Shown here in pieces: positions 47,599-59,972 of a DNA stretch of 64,000 nucleotides (within the stretch, counting starts at the first letter, position 1; each line of letters begins with the position of its first letter). The stretch covers positions 5,906,006 through 5,970,005 of the forward strand of contig JAVLUZ010000142.1 in the NCBI GenBank assembly GCA_036768485.1, in the 5' to 3' direction. The notes under the pieces were generated by a model. The model ran no database searches, was not told where the DNA came from, and worked only from the letters and a program-made list of their open reading frames with translations. Source of the stretch: Mermis nigrescens (taxonomy: Eukaryota; Nematoda; Enoplea; Mermithida; Mermithidae). A program made the translations under genes and the position numbers.

Positions 47599-48511
47599 CT
47601 GTTAACTGGGGTTTCTTTGCCGAGTATGGGGTAATTTTGCCAATCAAGGTTTTTTTTATTGCAGACTGCTTTCATTGTTGCAGGTCATGTGTGGTGCGCT
47701 ATTTTTTGTTGTTGTCGATTTATTACTGTATTATTCATCTGGTAACAAAGAAAGAATGGATTCTTTGAGTTCTTTGTGTGTCTATTCTCGTTTTTGTGAG
47801 GGCTATCATTTTTTAGCAAGTTTTTATCAACTCATAAGTGTTCAGGCCACTCGGAAAGCTGAAACAGATTGCTTTTCTTGTTTAGGCTTATCGAAACTAG
47901 AGATATTTTGCATCCAGAAAATGTGTCTTTTTCATATTCTGTTGTATATAAAGTTTTCAGAAAAATTGGTTGGCAATGTTCCCCCGCAACCTATTGTAAA
48001 ATGAAAGATTATTTTACCCTATTGTTAAACTCGAAAACTCATCAAAATAAAGGATTTAATTTTTGTTTAAGCACTGACAAGAGTTTTGAGTCGTGCTCTT
48101 CAGTCTCTGAAAAGAAATATGGGCAATCTGTCATCAAAAGTAATATTGCCTAGGCTCATATTTTTTTGTATGTGACAAAGATTTTGAGGCTTTTACAAAA
48201 ATTTTTGGAGCGATCTTTGTACAAGATTGTACCGCACAAAGTATAGGCGATTTTTGTTCTGCCTGCAACAGTGTATTTTTGAATCTGTTCAGGGAGTGGC
48301 AAATTTACCCCACTTCAAGGTAAAACTTTGCCATACCACTTTTGTGTAAATTATTCGTTGTTGTAGCCTGTTTGAGTAAAATAATTGTATGGAATACATT
48401 TAATAACTCGCTCGTTATGTTTTGGCAAAATTACAGTATCCAAAAACAATTACATCATAAGTTATTCTGAGAAAAAGCCGAAAAACGTGGCAATGTAACC
48501 CCAGTTGACGG
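47599..48511 (+). mobile_element. TA-flanked TIR element, copy 1 (Tc1/mariner-like ends)
   Basis: The ends CTGTTAACTGGGG and CCCCAGTTGACGG are inverted and each is bordered by TA, the duplication used by the Tc1/mariner group. Its frames (FSYSVVYKVF, QCSPATYCKMK) recur in copy 2, so they may be remnants of an ancestral coding sequence, but no catalytic motif is recognisable. The inverted second copy is at 48715-49831. Confidence 0.7.
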
Positions 48512-48714
48512 TAGTTTAAAAGAGCAAGCCGTGAATTTCCTTATAGTTTTCTGTTCAATTTTATGTCGATCAGAAAATTGTTCGCTGTGCAAAAGGCTTG
48601 TGGAGATAGGAACGAATTTTTCTAAAAGTGGAATAGCCCTGAAAAAACTAAAACGAAAACGGATTAAATTATAATCTGTTCCACAAATTCTTTGAGCCTA
48701 AATTTTTAAGAATA

Positions 48715-49831
48715 CTGGGGTTACATTGTCCTGTTTTTTGGCTCTTTCTGAGTATAACTTATGATGTAATAGTTTTTGGATACTGTAATTTTGCCAAAAC
48801 ATAAAGAGCGAGTTGTTGAATGTATTCCATACAATTATTCTATTTAAACAGGCTTCAACAACGAATAATTTACACAAAAGTGGTATGGCAAAGTTTGACC
48901 TTGAAGTGGGGTAAATTTGCCACTCCCTGAACAGAATCAAAAATACACTGTTGTAAGGAGAACCAAATATCACACCTTTAGATCATGATAATCCGACTAG
49001 GTATTGATGGCTAAATCCGGCAATGATAAAATCATGCAAAAGCTTATAAATAAAATCATACAAACTTCTGAATAAGCGTAGTAAAAGTGGGAAGGTACGG
49101 AAGAAATAAATTAATCTAGCCTAGGCACTGTTTTTTGGTATAGAAACCTTCCGATTTTTTGTGCCATGAAACATCAGCCAAAAATCGCCTATACTTTCTG
49201 TACAATCTTGTACAAAGATCGCTCCAAAAAGCATTGTACGAGCCTCGAAATCTTTGTCCCATACAAAAAAAATTTAAGCCTAGGCAATATAAGTTTTGAT
49301 GACAGATTGCCCATATTTCTATTCGGAGACTAAAGAGCACGATTCAAAACTCTTGTCAATGCTTAAACATAAATAAAATCCTTTATTTTGATGAGTTTTC
49401 GAGTTTAAGAATAGGGTAAAACAAGTTTTCATTTTACGATAGGTTGCGGGGGAACATTGCCCACTGATTTTTCTGGAAGCTTTATATACAACAAAATACG
49501 AAAAAGACACATTTTCTGGAAGCAAAACATCTGTAGTTTCGATAAGCCTTAACAATAAAAACAATCCGTTTCAGGTTTTCGAGTAACCTGAACACTTATG
49601 AGTTTGATGAAAACTTGCTAAAAAATAATAGCCCTCACAAAAACGAGAATAGACACATGGAGAACTTCAAAAATCCATTCTTTCTTTGTTGCCAGATGAA
49701 CAATACAGTGATAAATCGAAAACATCGAAAAATAGCGCACCACACATGACCTGCGACAATGAAAGCAGTATGCAATAAAAAAAGCTTGATTGGTAAAATT
49801 ACCTCATACTCGGCAAAGAAACCCCAGTTGA
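48715..49831 (-). mobile_element. TA-flanked TIR element, copy 2, inverted
   Basis: This is the reverse complement of the 47599 element, with the two copies 200 bases apart. It has about 190 extra bases at roughly 48960-49150. The outer end is CCCCAGTTGATA; the inner end, TACTGGGGTTACATTG, lacks the outermost bases of copy 1. Together the copies make a palindrome of nearly 2 kb. Confidence 0.7.
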
Positions 49832-50626
49832 TACCTCTGACAACAAGCTGACAGATTGCGATTACGTCATTGATCAAATATATAATTATCGTAATCTGTC
49901 CACGTAATGTCAGTAAAAATTTTTATTTAATTAATTTTACGCTAAACTACTTTCTAATAATTGCATTGGATACCTACTGCGAGGAAAATGTGAATACGTA
50001 TCGCTATGTGTGTGTCTTCAATTAGCGAAACATTGTCTGTCAAGCAGGTGTTTATGTAATGCAGAATAATCTCGCTTGAATAATTACTGTATTTCAAAAG
50101 AATCAATCTATCTAATAATCTAGCCCGGCGGCGGCGGCACGGCTTGACGGTTTTTTCCACTTCTTGGTCTATTTGTCAACCAAAATTTTGGGAAATGGAA
50201 AAAAATTTCGGCTTGGTTTGCATTTGTGGAAAATTTTTATAATGTTAGAATGCGTTTTAGAGAGGTAAAATTTCAAAAATTTTCAGCGCCGGATTGATTT
50301 AATTATTAATTGTTATTATTCTTTAAGCCGCGCCAATTGCAACATTTTTATCGACAATCTGGTCTAGAACTTCACTATGATTGAAAATTCTTATCTTCTG
50401 CACCGATTTGGCTAGTTTTTGAACGAATGAATGAAATAATTTATTACTGAAACGCGACAATTACTATGGATGTAAAAAGTAATAGAACTCACGGTCAAAA
50501 GAATAAAAGCGTACAGCAAAAGGCGACGAGCGAGTCATGAAAATGACGATTTAAGCCCGCCCTCTAATAAATTTGGATAAGTCGACATCAATTAATCTAG
50601 ATTTGAATATATTCAATATCTTATTA
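49832..50626. other. Repeat scraps, no gene seen
   Basis: Bases 49840-49910 resemble the interior of the element at 40185-40348. A (GGC)n-like tract is at 50124-50142. AGCGCCGG near 50286 is a degenerate form of the recurring hairpin. Confidence 0.4.
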
Positions 50627-50635
50627 GTGCTGTCC

Positions 50636-51183
50636 GGCATTCGTGTAGCTGGTTCACATATGTATTAACATAGTCATATTATAAGGGCGTATGTGTGCGG
50701 TCGATAGCATCTGAGGAAACGAGAGAAAGTTGCTGGCAGTCGGATTCGAAACGTGGACCCCTTGCTCTAAAGTCCAGAACCATAACCAATCGACAAACGC
50801 TGGTTAATTTCGATAAAGATTGCAAGGTATTCGTGATGTTTTGCTGGTTTACCAGTGGATTAGGCTTAGGCTTAGCATCATGGACTGACCAAAATGGTGG
50901 TGCCAGTGTTTAAAATAAGCCTGAGTAATGGGATGCGACGAGCGGAGCGAGCAAAGCGAGCGACGCGAGTTGCATCCCATTACTTAGGCTTATTTTTAAC
51001 GCTGGCTCCAACATTTTGGTCAGTCACATGAATCTACTGGAAAAATCTGATGACTGCCTTATTTGTTTGGACTTGACTCAAATCAAACCAGTTAGGTGGC
51101 AGCTTTCACCGGATACTACTTGCTGTATACGTACCTATAACGTGGCTATCTTGATACATATGTGAACCAGCTACACCAATGCC
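50636..51183. mobile_element. Foldback element with 9-bp TSD
   Basis: GTGCTGTCC flanks both sides (50627-50635 and 51184-51192). The ends, GGCATTCGTGTAGCTGG and CCAGCTACACCAATGCC, are inverted for at least 33 bases. The middle is a second palindrome centred near 50950 (GTAATGGGATGC against GCATCCCATTAC). Nine-base duplications are seen with Mutator-like and Drosophila FB-type elements. There is no coding content. Confidence 0.8.
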
Positions 51184-53207
51184 GTGCTGTCCTCTAAAAA
51201 AACCCACTTTTTCCTTTTTCATGTGTAGTTCCTGCAGCTTGCAATATTATGTCGGTTGCAGGTATGCATTTATTGCGGCTACATCTCATTTATATGACCC
51301 TGTAGTGATCTAAACTTAATCTCTTGCTATTGTTAAAAAAATTTTAAAAAATTGAGAATTTGAAAAAAACCCATATTTTCCTAAAAAAACCCATGTGTCC
51401 TAAAAAAACCCCACTTTTAAAAATTCACTCTAGAATCGCAATTTTTGATTTTTATGCTGCAAAGTTCTGTTTTAAGGTCAGGGCAGCCTATTTTTCTATT
51501 CTGCAAATGTTTTTCAGCGGTTATGGTAGGTGAAATGATGTTTAGTATGCCGATTTTCGAAATTTGCATGCAAATCTCGCATTAACAAAGCCAAATTTTC
51601 AGTCAGTTTATTTTTAAAAGTTTATTCATCATCATAACATTCCAAAAATTTGTCAACACGCAAAACATGTCAGTTTAACGATAAAAAATCTTGCAAAAAT
51701 GCTGCTAGGTAATGCGGATTTCTTCATAAATTGGCGCCTGAATCAAAACCGCATTTCCGGCCATCGGATCGTTTGGAATTGGGTCAAAAAAATGTCGTTG
51801 GCAGCAGTGTTTTTTCGTACTCGGCAAAGATTTTTCCCAATGTAAAAAGACATTTCGGGACCGTCTTTGTACATGTACAAAGATTTTTGGGAAGACAAAA
51901 ATTGCAAAAAATCTGAAATTCGCAAAAATTTTAGGCGCTTCGCGCCGAAATGAGTAATTGTGTGTTCTATATATCTTTATAATGGCAGGAATTGCATTTC
52001 AAAAGAAAAAATATCAAAGTTTTCGGCGCTTCGCACCGTTTTAAGACGATTCTTAGTGATTTTTGCCCTTAAAGACTCAGAAATTAGCTAAAATGCACTA
52101 CCAAAAGTCGAACAACTGTTTTTACCACACTAAAATCGCTACTGTACCATATTATAGTACCCGAAAATCTGTGTGTACAAAATGTACTAAGAATTTTGGG
52201 CCGACAAAAACTGTAAAAAAGTGTGAAATTCTCAAAAAATTTTCTGCGCTTCGTGCCGAAATGAGTAACTGTTTGTCCTATATATCTTTAAAATGGCAGA
52301 ATTTCCATGTAGAATGGAAAAATGTCAAATTTTTCGGCACTACGCGTCGTTTTGAGACAATTTTTAGTAATTTTTGGCGTCATTAACCCAGAAATTAGCT
52401 AAAATACACTACCAAAGATCGAAAACCCTGTTTTACCACACTAAAATCGCTACTGTACTATGTTATAGTACAAAAAAATTTGCATGTACAGAATGAACAA
52501 AGACTTTTAGGGACCATCTTTGTACATGTACAAACGGACCTTGTACAAAAAAAACACTGGTTGGCAGGCACAAACTCCAGGAAGCACTTGGTTTTGTAAG
52601 AAATCTTTCCTTGCCTCTACAATCCAAAAAACGGAAAGAAGCTTTGTTCACCGTTTTTTGCAAGGTGGAGTTTTTTTAAGGAAAAGTGGGTTTTTTATAG
52701 GTACGAAAAAATTCTTTCTGGATTTTCCAGACCCCAAATATTCAGATGTGGAAAAAATGAATTCAGTAAGATGCAGAAGGTTGCAAAGCATATTCCCAGC
52801 GATTTTAAAACAAATTTGAGATGGGTTTTTTAGGTTCAATGTGGGTTTTTTAGCTCCCACTTCGAAGGTATACTGTACATCACAAGTTGAATGTATTGCC
52901 TCAAAATTTTTTTCTGAAAAGCCTGGCAGGATTACAAAAATGCAGACAACCATGTACATAAAATTAATATGCAGCACAGAAAATCGTAAAAAAATCGATT
53001 AAAATCATCATTTTTTTCAAACGTTTGCAAAATTTTGTTCCTGAAGAACGAGTTAGGCCTGAATGATCACAGTATGTTTTTATAATCATATTTGGTCTAG
53101 ATAGTATGTATGCAAAAAATTATTTTACCAGCTGCTCTACAAGCCAAGAAAATGTGTGGGTTTTTTAGGAAACAAATGCTCTTGGGTTTTTTTAGAGGAC
53201 AGTACTA
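51184..53207. mobile_element. 2-kb TIR element with dispersed GGGTTTTTTAG motifs
   Basis: The ends are CTGTCCTCTAAAAAAACCCA and TGGGTTTTTTTAGAGGACAG, inverted. CCCAC/GTGGGTTTTTTA words recur near 51369, 51384, 51401, 52688, 52823, 52843 and 53156. The interior (51790-52555) holds tandem units of the family forming the palindrome at 61165-62180. No transposase is recognised. The foldback at 50636-51183 sits exactly at its left end. A solo right end is at 59275-59325. Confidence 0.6.
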
Positions 53208-55250
53208 TAGATTCTTTTGTTCCGTTTTCCAAACCTGGCAGAGTTGATAAATATCCCAAAAATATGAGACGACTGTTGTCAAAGAAATTAAAATTCTGGA
53301 GAAAATCTAAATTTGATACTATGTTCAGGAATACTTACTCTAAATACAGTAGACTTGTAAGGAAGGCTATAAAGGAATATTATTGTGCACAGGAACGTAA
53401 ACTGTTAAAAAAGGATCCGATCCAAAGCATTTTAATCGTTTCATTAATACTAAGAAAAATCCGTCAAATAATATGCCCGACATAGTTGTTGACAACTCTA
53501 TTATTAACTCAGACTTGCAAAAAGCGAATGTTTTTAATGAATTCTTTGCATCTGTGTTTACAGTTGATAATGGTTTCCCTATTAATATCACAAACTTAAG
53601 TCACAAAGATATACTTGATGTTAAGGTAGATTTTAGTTTTGAATCTGTACTAAATTCCATTCAAAATCTTGTGCAAACTTTCTCTATTGGGCCTGATGGT
53701 ATTTGTTCATATTTTATCAAAGGATTATGTCCATTTCTTGTTGATCCACTTAGTTCTATTTTCGAAGTTTCGTATAGAAGTGGTGAAGTACCTTCGTGTT
53801 GGAAAGATGCGATTGTAGTACCTATCTTTAAGAAGGGTTATTATTCTTCAGTTGAAAATTACCGTCCAATATCTCTTTGTTGCGTCACTTGTAAAATTAT
53901 GGAGTATATTATAAACAGAGCTTTAATTGCTTCTTTAAAGTCGAAAACTAATTTATTATCACGGCAGTTTGGTTTTCAAAAGGGAAAGTCATGTGAAACT
54001 CAGCTTTTGAAGTGTACAAACATGTGGGTTAAATCACTTGACGCATCTATTCCTATTGATGTTGTATATGTCGATTTAAGTAAAGCCTTCGATTCTGTCG
54101 TTTATTCTAAATTGATAGAGAAGTTGAAGCATTATGGGATAAATGGAATGCTATTAAAATGGTTAACTTCTTTCTTGACAAATCGTACACAAAAGGTCAA
54201 AATTTTTGACGCTCTTTCTGATAGAAAACCAGTTATTAGTGGCGTACCTCAAGGTAGCGTTTTAGGACCCTCTTTGTTTCTGTTGTTTGTAAACGATTTT
54301 GTTCAAGCTGTTGAGCATAGTGAAGTCTATTTCTTTGCTGATGATTTAAAGCTCTTTAATTTTTCTCAAAATTATACTTTGTTGCAAAATGATTTAGATA
54401 AGCTGGTTTCCTGGTCTGAAGAAAATCAGTTAAGCATATCTCTCCCTAAATGTTCTGTGTTATATCTAGGGTACTGCAAATCCTAAAGTTACATATCACA
54501 TAAACCATTTTTTGTTATCTGACGCAGGTTCCTCAATTCGAGATTTAGGTGTTTCCTTAACAAGAAACTTATCATCTAGTTGTCATTGTACTAATATATC
54601 AGCAAAAGCTTTGAAAATGTGTGCTTTGATTTTCAAATGTTTTGAATCACGTGATCTTAAAATGTTGGTTTTTGCTTTTAAGAATTATATTCGGCCTTTA
54701 GCAGAGTATGCTCCAACTGTATGGAGCCCCTATTTGCTTTCTGATATCAACAGGGTTGAACGGGTACAGCGAAAATTTACTGAAAGGTTAATTGGATATA
54801 TGGGACTTTCTTATGGTGAAAGGTTAAAAGCCTTAAATTTAGAGAGGCTTGAAGTCCGTAGAATTTATTTTGATTTAATTGTTACATATAATATTATTCA
54901 CAATAATCTCTTGCCTTCTGAAGATTTTTTATAAGTTTTATGGTCATTTGCGTACTAGAAATGCGTTTGCAAATCAGATCTATTTAGAAAAATTTCGACT
55001 TGATTGTAAAAACTATTGTTTTGCTGCTAGATCAGCTAGAATTTGGAACGATCTTCCACAATATATTCGAAGTTCTCCAAATGTTGAGACATTTAAGAGA
55101 AATTTGAAAAAGGTTGATTTCGGGAATTTTTTGATGGGGCACACGTGAGCGCAATCTATTTTGCCTGTGTGTCTAGGACATATTCGCATTTTACACTATG
55201 CTATCTTATTTTCCTTGCGACTTTGTTTTACCCTTTTTTTCCGAATAGGT
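53208..55250 (+). mobile_element. 5'-truncated, frameshifted non-LTR retrotransposon
   Basis: The main frame 53473-54486 has reverse-transcriptase blocks: VENYRPISL, QFGFQKGKSCETQ, VYVDLSKAFDSV, VPQGSVLGPSLF and the catalytic FFADDLKLF. The next frame (about 54474-54934) has RDLGVSL and FKNYIRPLAEYAPTVWSP. A third (to 55148) has WNDLPQYIRSSPNVETFK. Frames change near 53430, 54473 and 54930, so one ancestral ORF is broken three times. The pre-RT linker (KLKFWRKSK) is present but the endonuclease is missing. The order and motifs fit the CR1/jockey-like LINEs. It is not active. Confidence 0.9.
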
Positions 55251-56631
55251 ATTAGTATTTAGTAAATTAGTAAGTTAGGGAAGAGACTACAAAATCAGGT
55301 AGGTGATTCCAAACAGAGATATGCTTATAGAAAAAGTCAAATTTTTGTAAATTAGAACGGACAAGAGGAACAACTAGCTTGAAACGATTTGTAATGCTTA
55401 AATGCGTTTTAGAGAGCTAAAATTTCAAAATTTTCTGGCGCTTCGCGCCATTTGATAAATTACAGTTTTTATTGTCAAAAGCGACTTCAGAATTGGCTTA
55501 AATGCGTTACTGGATGGAGGAAATTCAAGTTTCAACAGAAACAACAGTATACTGATCGTGATATTTCTAGTAGAGCGCGGAATTTGTATACAAAAAGTGC
55601 ATCAAAGACCGCTGCCCTTGGTCACGGTTTTTCTAGATTCCAGCCTGCGCTGATTATATCGGTCTTATTTTTAGACTGCAAAGATAAACGCATAAGCGAG
55701 TAATATATCGGTACCTAAGCGAGATAAAAAGCGAGTTTTTCTGACTTCTTGTTTAGAAGCTTAAATTTGAACGATGGCTTTAATCTTTGATGACCGTGGC
55801 TTTACATTGGCTGATCTTTACTATTATTTCGAAATTTTTCCGGCGCATTGATGTTTAGGCCATGCCGCACGATCACTGCACTTTTATCGACAGCTTGTTC
55901 TAGAGCTTTAATATGATTGAAAATTCTTATCTTCTGCACGGATTTTCGAACATTTTTTGTAATGCGAAAATGCTTTTTAGAGGTGAAATTTCAAAATTTT
56001 TTCGGCGCGCTTCGCACCGGATTAATTTAGTTCAATTATTCGCTATTGATCTTTAGGCCGCTGCCACTCGATTACAGCTAATTTATCGCAAGAATGCGTT
56101 TCAGAGAGGTGAAATTTCGTAATTTCATGGCGCTTCGCACCATTTCGTTAAATGATTGAGTTTTTATTCTTCGATGAAACTCCAGAAATCGGCTAAAGTG
56201 CACTAGTGAAGGTCTGAAAATGCAGATTTAGAGGATAGAACATATTACTGATTGTTATTTTCATTGCAGTACAATAAATTTACAATAACAAAATGTTCAA
56301 AAACTCGTTTTGTGTCTCGCCATTTTATGTGGGATGGAATTTCTGCCAAAAAATATCGGTTGTTCTGCATGAGCGCTCAATTTTTAAACGTTTTTTCGAT
56401 CCCCCTCAAAATGCAAACCTAAATTTGGAATGTGGAAAAAACTTTTGGGTATGGTTCACATTGTGAAGCAAATCGCTAGAAAAAAACGGTGCTGCCAGGC
56501 CCTTATCCAGGATTTTGTTTTGGGATGGGGGCAAGACCAAAATTTTTCAAAAATAAGAGGAGTTAAAAATGAATTAAAAAAGACATTATTCGACCACTAG
56601 AGCTGTACAATTTGTAAATTTAGCTACCTAG
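55251..56631. repeat. Hairpin-bearing repeat units
   Basis: Several short units repeat AGAGGTGAAATTTCAAAATTT followed by a GGCGCTTCGCGCC-type hairpin (about 55439, 56004, 56130). They alternate with the words ATCTTCTGCACGGATTT. No gene is seen. Confidence 0.5.
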
Positions 56632-58509
56632 TAGGAATGTTCCGGTCTCAGGTTTTCCGAAAAAGTTGGTTCCGGTTCCGTTTCTCAGGAAATTAGAATC
56701 TCGGTTCTGGTTCCGGTCTTGGTTCTTACGAAAATTAAAACCGACGGTTCCGGTTCTTGGACCTGGGAACCGGCGTTTTCGGCTCCAGTTCCAGTTATCG
56801 GTTCCTGTAATAAGTATTTAAGCTATGACTACATGCAACTTGGTCAAAAATATTGTTGGAAACTTATTACCAGAAATTCTGATGAAGGAGCTTCAATGTA
56901 CTATGCTACGTAACAGCTGTATTTCTAAATGTATTTTAAATCTGTTTTAAATCTATTCCATTCAATCTGCTTCACATTTTTCTGGAATGTGCAAGTAGTA
57001 TATTTTTTATAATGTAAGCGATGAAGCAATGAAACAAACTGTGTTATGCTAGCTTCAAATTTGTAGTAACTCTCGCGTAATAAATTCATTTAATTTTGAA
57101 TGAATTTTATAAGAGGTGGCATAACACTCCAAAACAATTGAGCAACTTTAACGGCGCTAATAGGACTATGAAGGGTAAAAGAACTATGGAGGGTAGAATT
57201 ATATTTAATTGAGAGTTAGTCGTCTTCTTGATGAAATATCATCAGAAAATTAACGTCAGTCACTCGTAGCAAATGACACCTTGCTTTTTGAAAAGCAGTG
57301 AGATACACAATAAGGTTTTATAAAGTTTTAAGTCTTAGCTTTTAGATATAATCATTTTCATTGAGAGATTCTCTGCAATTCAGGAATTCATTTGAATTTG
57401 TGAAGAACAGTCTTTAGTGCTATAGTAGTTGCAATAAAATGTTATTTAAAAGTGAAAACATGGTGCAAAGCTTCAGAATACTTGATAGATTTAAAGCGGA
57501 AGAAGAAAAATAACTTAAATCCTTGCTTCTTTCTTAACAAGCATTTGTCCCAATTAGAATTTAGATTGTTAAAAACTACATCACAATATTTCTTGAACAT
57601 TCGCCTAAAAGAACAAGGCTATGGCTGAAATCGTCCTTTTTGTCCCTAATTATATTTCTGACACAAAGCCAGCTCAGAAAATAAAGTCATTAATAACTGG
57701 CGGAAATCGCCAGATAAATTACAGAAATTATACTAAACAATAGACTAAAAGCATTTTAAAATATGTTGGGCTTACATTATGTTGGACCTACGAGACAGCG
57801 CGCATCCTTCAACTCAAACTCTTTAACGCAGTAGAAAATTAAATATTTGTATCACTTATGACTATCAGCACCTTGCTCGTGCTATAAAGAAATAAGGAAA
57901 ATTTATTAGAAATTTTCAGCTTATATGTAGAATTATAATTATAAGTGCTAATTTTTTGTTGTATTTTTAAATTTTATTTAAACTCACTTGAAGTCTTCTC
58001 TTTTCATTATGATATATCAATCAGGTACTACTTAATTTAATCAGAATTTCTCAGCTTCAAAAGTTGGAGTCGAAGTAGAACTCTTGATACATACATCGGC
58101 TTGTGCTGCTTAGCTTGAGGAGTTAGAAACGTGTTTAATGCAAAGCTGAAAAATCTATAAAATTTTTATACAAACATGCTATAAAAACTGATTTTAGTGC
58201 AAAATGTTGTCTGTCAACAGATGTATTCTCAAGATTATATGTATAATCGCAGGTACTTTTTGTCCCTTGAGTTTTTGTTGTAAAACCTGAGAATCTATGC
58301 TTCTCCCTTTGCTCAAACATCATTATTTTCTTTTTTCTAGGAACCGAGAACCGATAAAAAAAACCTTGGTTCCGGTTCTTAAAAAATAAAAAAATCGGTT
58401 CCAGTTCTGATTAATGAAAAATTGAAAAATCTGTTCTCGATTTCGGTTCCAAAAATTGGTTGGTTCTAGCCGATTCTGGTTCCAATTCCGGTCAACTGGC
58501 ACATCCCTA
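56632..58509. mobile_element. Non-autonomous hAT-like element with GGTTCC repeats
   Basis: The ends TAGGAATGTTCCGG and CTGGCACATCCCTA are imperfect inverses with the typical hAT GGGATGTGCC look. The flanks CTACCTAG and CCACCCAG match at 6 of 8 positions. Both sub-termini are arrays of GGTTCCGGTTC-type words. The interior is AT-rich without a transposase. Confidence 0.7.
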
Positions 58510-58564
58510 CCACCCAGTTACCTTAACTATGGTGGATAAGCCAATTGACATCTCCTTGAAACAA

Positions 58565-59050
58565 ATCTAATTTTCTGCATAAAACCTGTACAAAACAGAA
58601 GACATAGATGTAGAGGAAAAATCATTCTCATATTTCGTGTTTGGGTGGGTGGGGCACGTGCCCCCTATCCCCCACTGGATATGGGCCTGGGACAGTGCAT
58701 GGGCTAAGCCTGAGATAAATGGGGCGAAAATCGCTTTGCCCGCTTTGCTCGCTCCACAATTTTTGCCCCATTTATGCCTTAGGTTTAGCCCATGTCTGGC
58801 ACTAATCAGCATTCTCAACCAATCCACAGAAACTTCCATAATCAGTTTGTGAGATGTGGTAAACATAAATGGTAAATGGTCCACATATTCGTGGCTTACT
58901 CTCGGAATCGGGTGGCGTAGCTGATTGATGAACCTATTGCGCTGTAGAATGAGAGATCTGAGGATCAAAACTCGGCAGCTAAATTTTCTCTTTGTAATGA
59001 ATATCGAAACCCATGAGGTATATATATACATAGGGCAAGGCAAGACGAGC
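58565..59050. repeat. Repeat with GGGGCACGTGCCCCC centre
   Basis: It contains the perfect palindrome GGGGCACGTGCCCC near 58652. It also contains TTGCCCGCTTTGCTCGCTCC and inverted TGGGGCGAAAATCGC/GCCCCATTTATGCC arms. No exon was recognised, although an upstream SDE2 exon should lie somewhere in this direction. Confidence 0.45.
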
Positions 59051-59332
59051 AGAATGATAAACCGTTCCCAGGTATTTACTCATAATGTGTCCCATAGCTA
59101 AGGCTAGGTATCAAGCTAATTTTTAGGCTTTATCTGGCGTTTTCCTGAGAGCCTCGTTTTTCTCAAGGGTGCATTGCGCTTAACTTTCCTTTTGCAATAT
59201 TATAGCGGTAAAATACTTGGCAAAATTCATGAAAAAGCTGGATACTGTAAGCCAAATGCAAGTCATGTTGAGGGGTGGGTTTTCAGGAAGCAAATGCTCT
59301 TTGGCTTTCTTAGAGGACAGCACTATATACAA

Positions 59333-59908
59333 GGTGGCCCATAAAAGTCTACATTCCGATTTGACAGGTCATTAGTTTAGTTGATGGGAAAATGAAACCT
59401 TGAGACTGGCTGCATCAAATAGATAAAAACTATTCTTTCAAACTGTGAAAAATTTTGGCCAGATGGTAGCGGTTTGGGCGCTAACCATGGTTTGTTTATA
59501 CCCTACTTTAATATTGTTTTAACGCCCATCAGGTCATTGGTCCTGCCATCAGTTAGTGCCATTGTTTTGACGATATCTTGAAATTTTCGCACTTAATAGG
59601 ACGCTTATCTTCTCTAAGAGTTTAAAAATGTAATGATTAACTTTTTGACCAATGCATCGTCAAAAAAGTCAAAAAGAGATACCCATATTCGCAGTAATGC
59701 AGAAAGCCTAGGGTTTAAACGATGTCAAAGTGAGGTATAAACAAGACATAACACACGAACCGCTAACAGCTGGCCAAAATTTTTAACGAGGCTTAAACAA
59801 AGACATATCTATTTATCTAGTGCAGCTGGATTTAGAATTTTATGTCAATAATTGCCCACATTATAATGTTATATTGGGGTGTAGCCTTTTTACAGGTCCC
59901 CCTGTATA
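59333..59908. mobile_element. Palindromic foldback MITE, second copy
   Basis: It starts ACAAGGTGGCCCATAAAAG and ends CAGGTCCCCCTGTA. The arms pair internally (GGTAGCGGTTTGGGCGCTAA against the GAACCGCTAACAGC side). It is the same family as 39461-40032. Confidence 0.65.
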
Positions 59909-59972
59909 TTTGCCTAATTTGCATATTATACATTTAAATGTGTATCTGCTAAATCTGACTCGTATCTGCTAG

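Noticed and set aside
47675..49564. Long open frames on both strands as host genes
   Set aside because: They are duplicated between the two inverted TA-flanked elements and lack any recognisable domain, so they are treated as element sequence.
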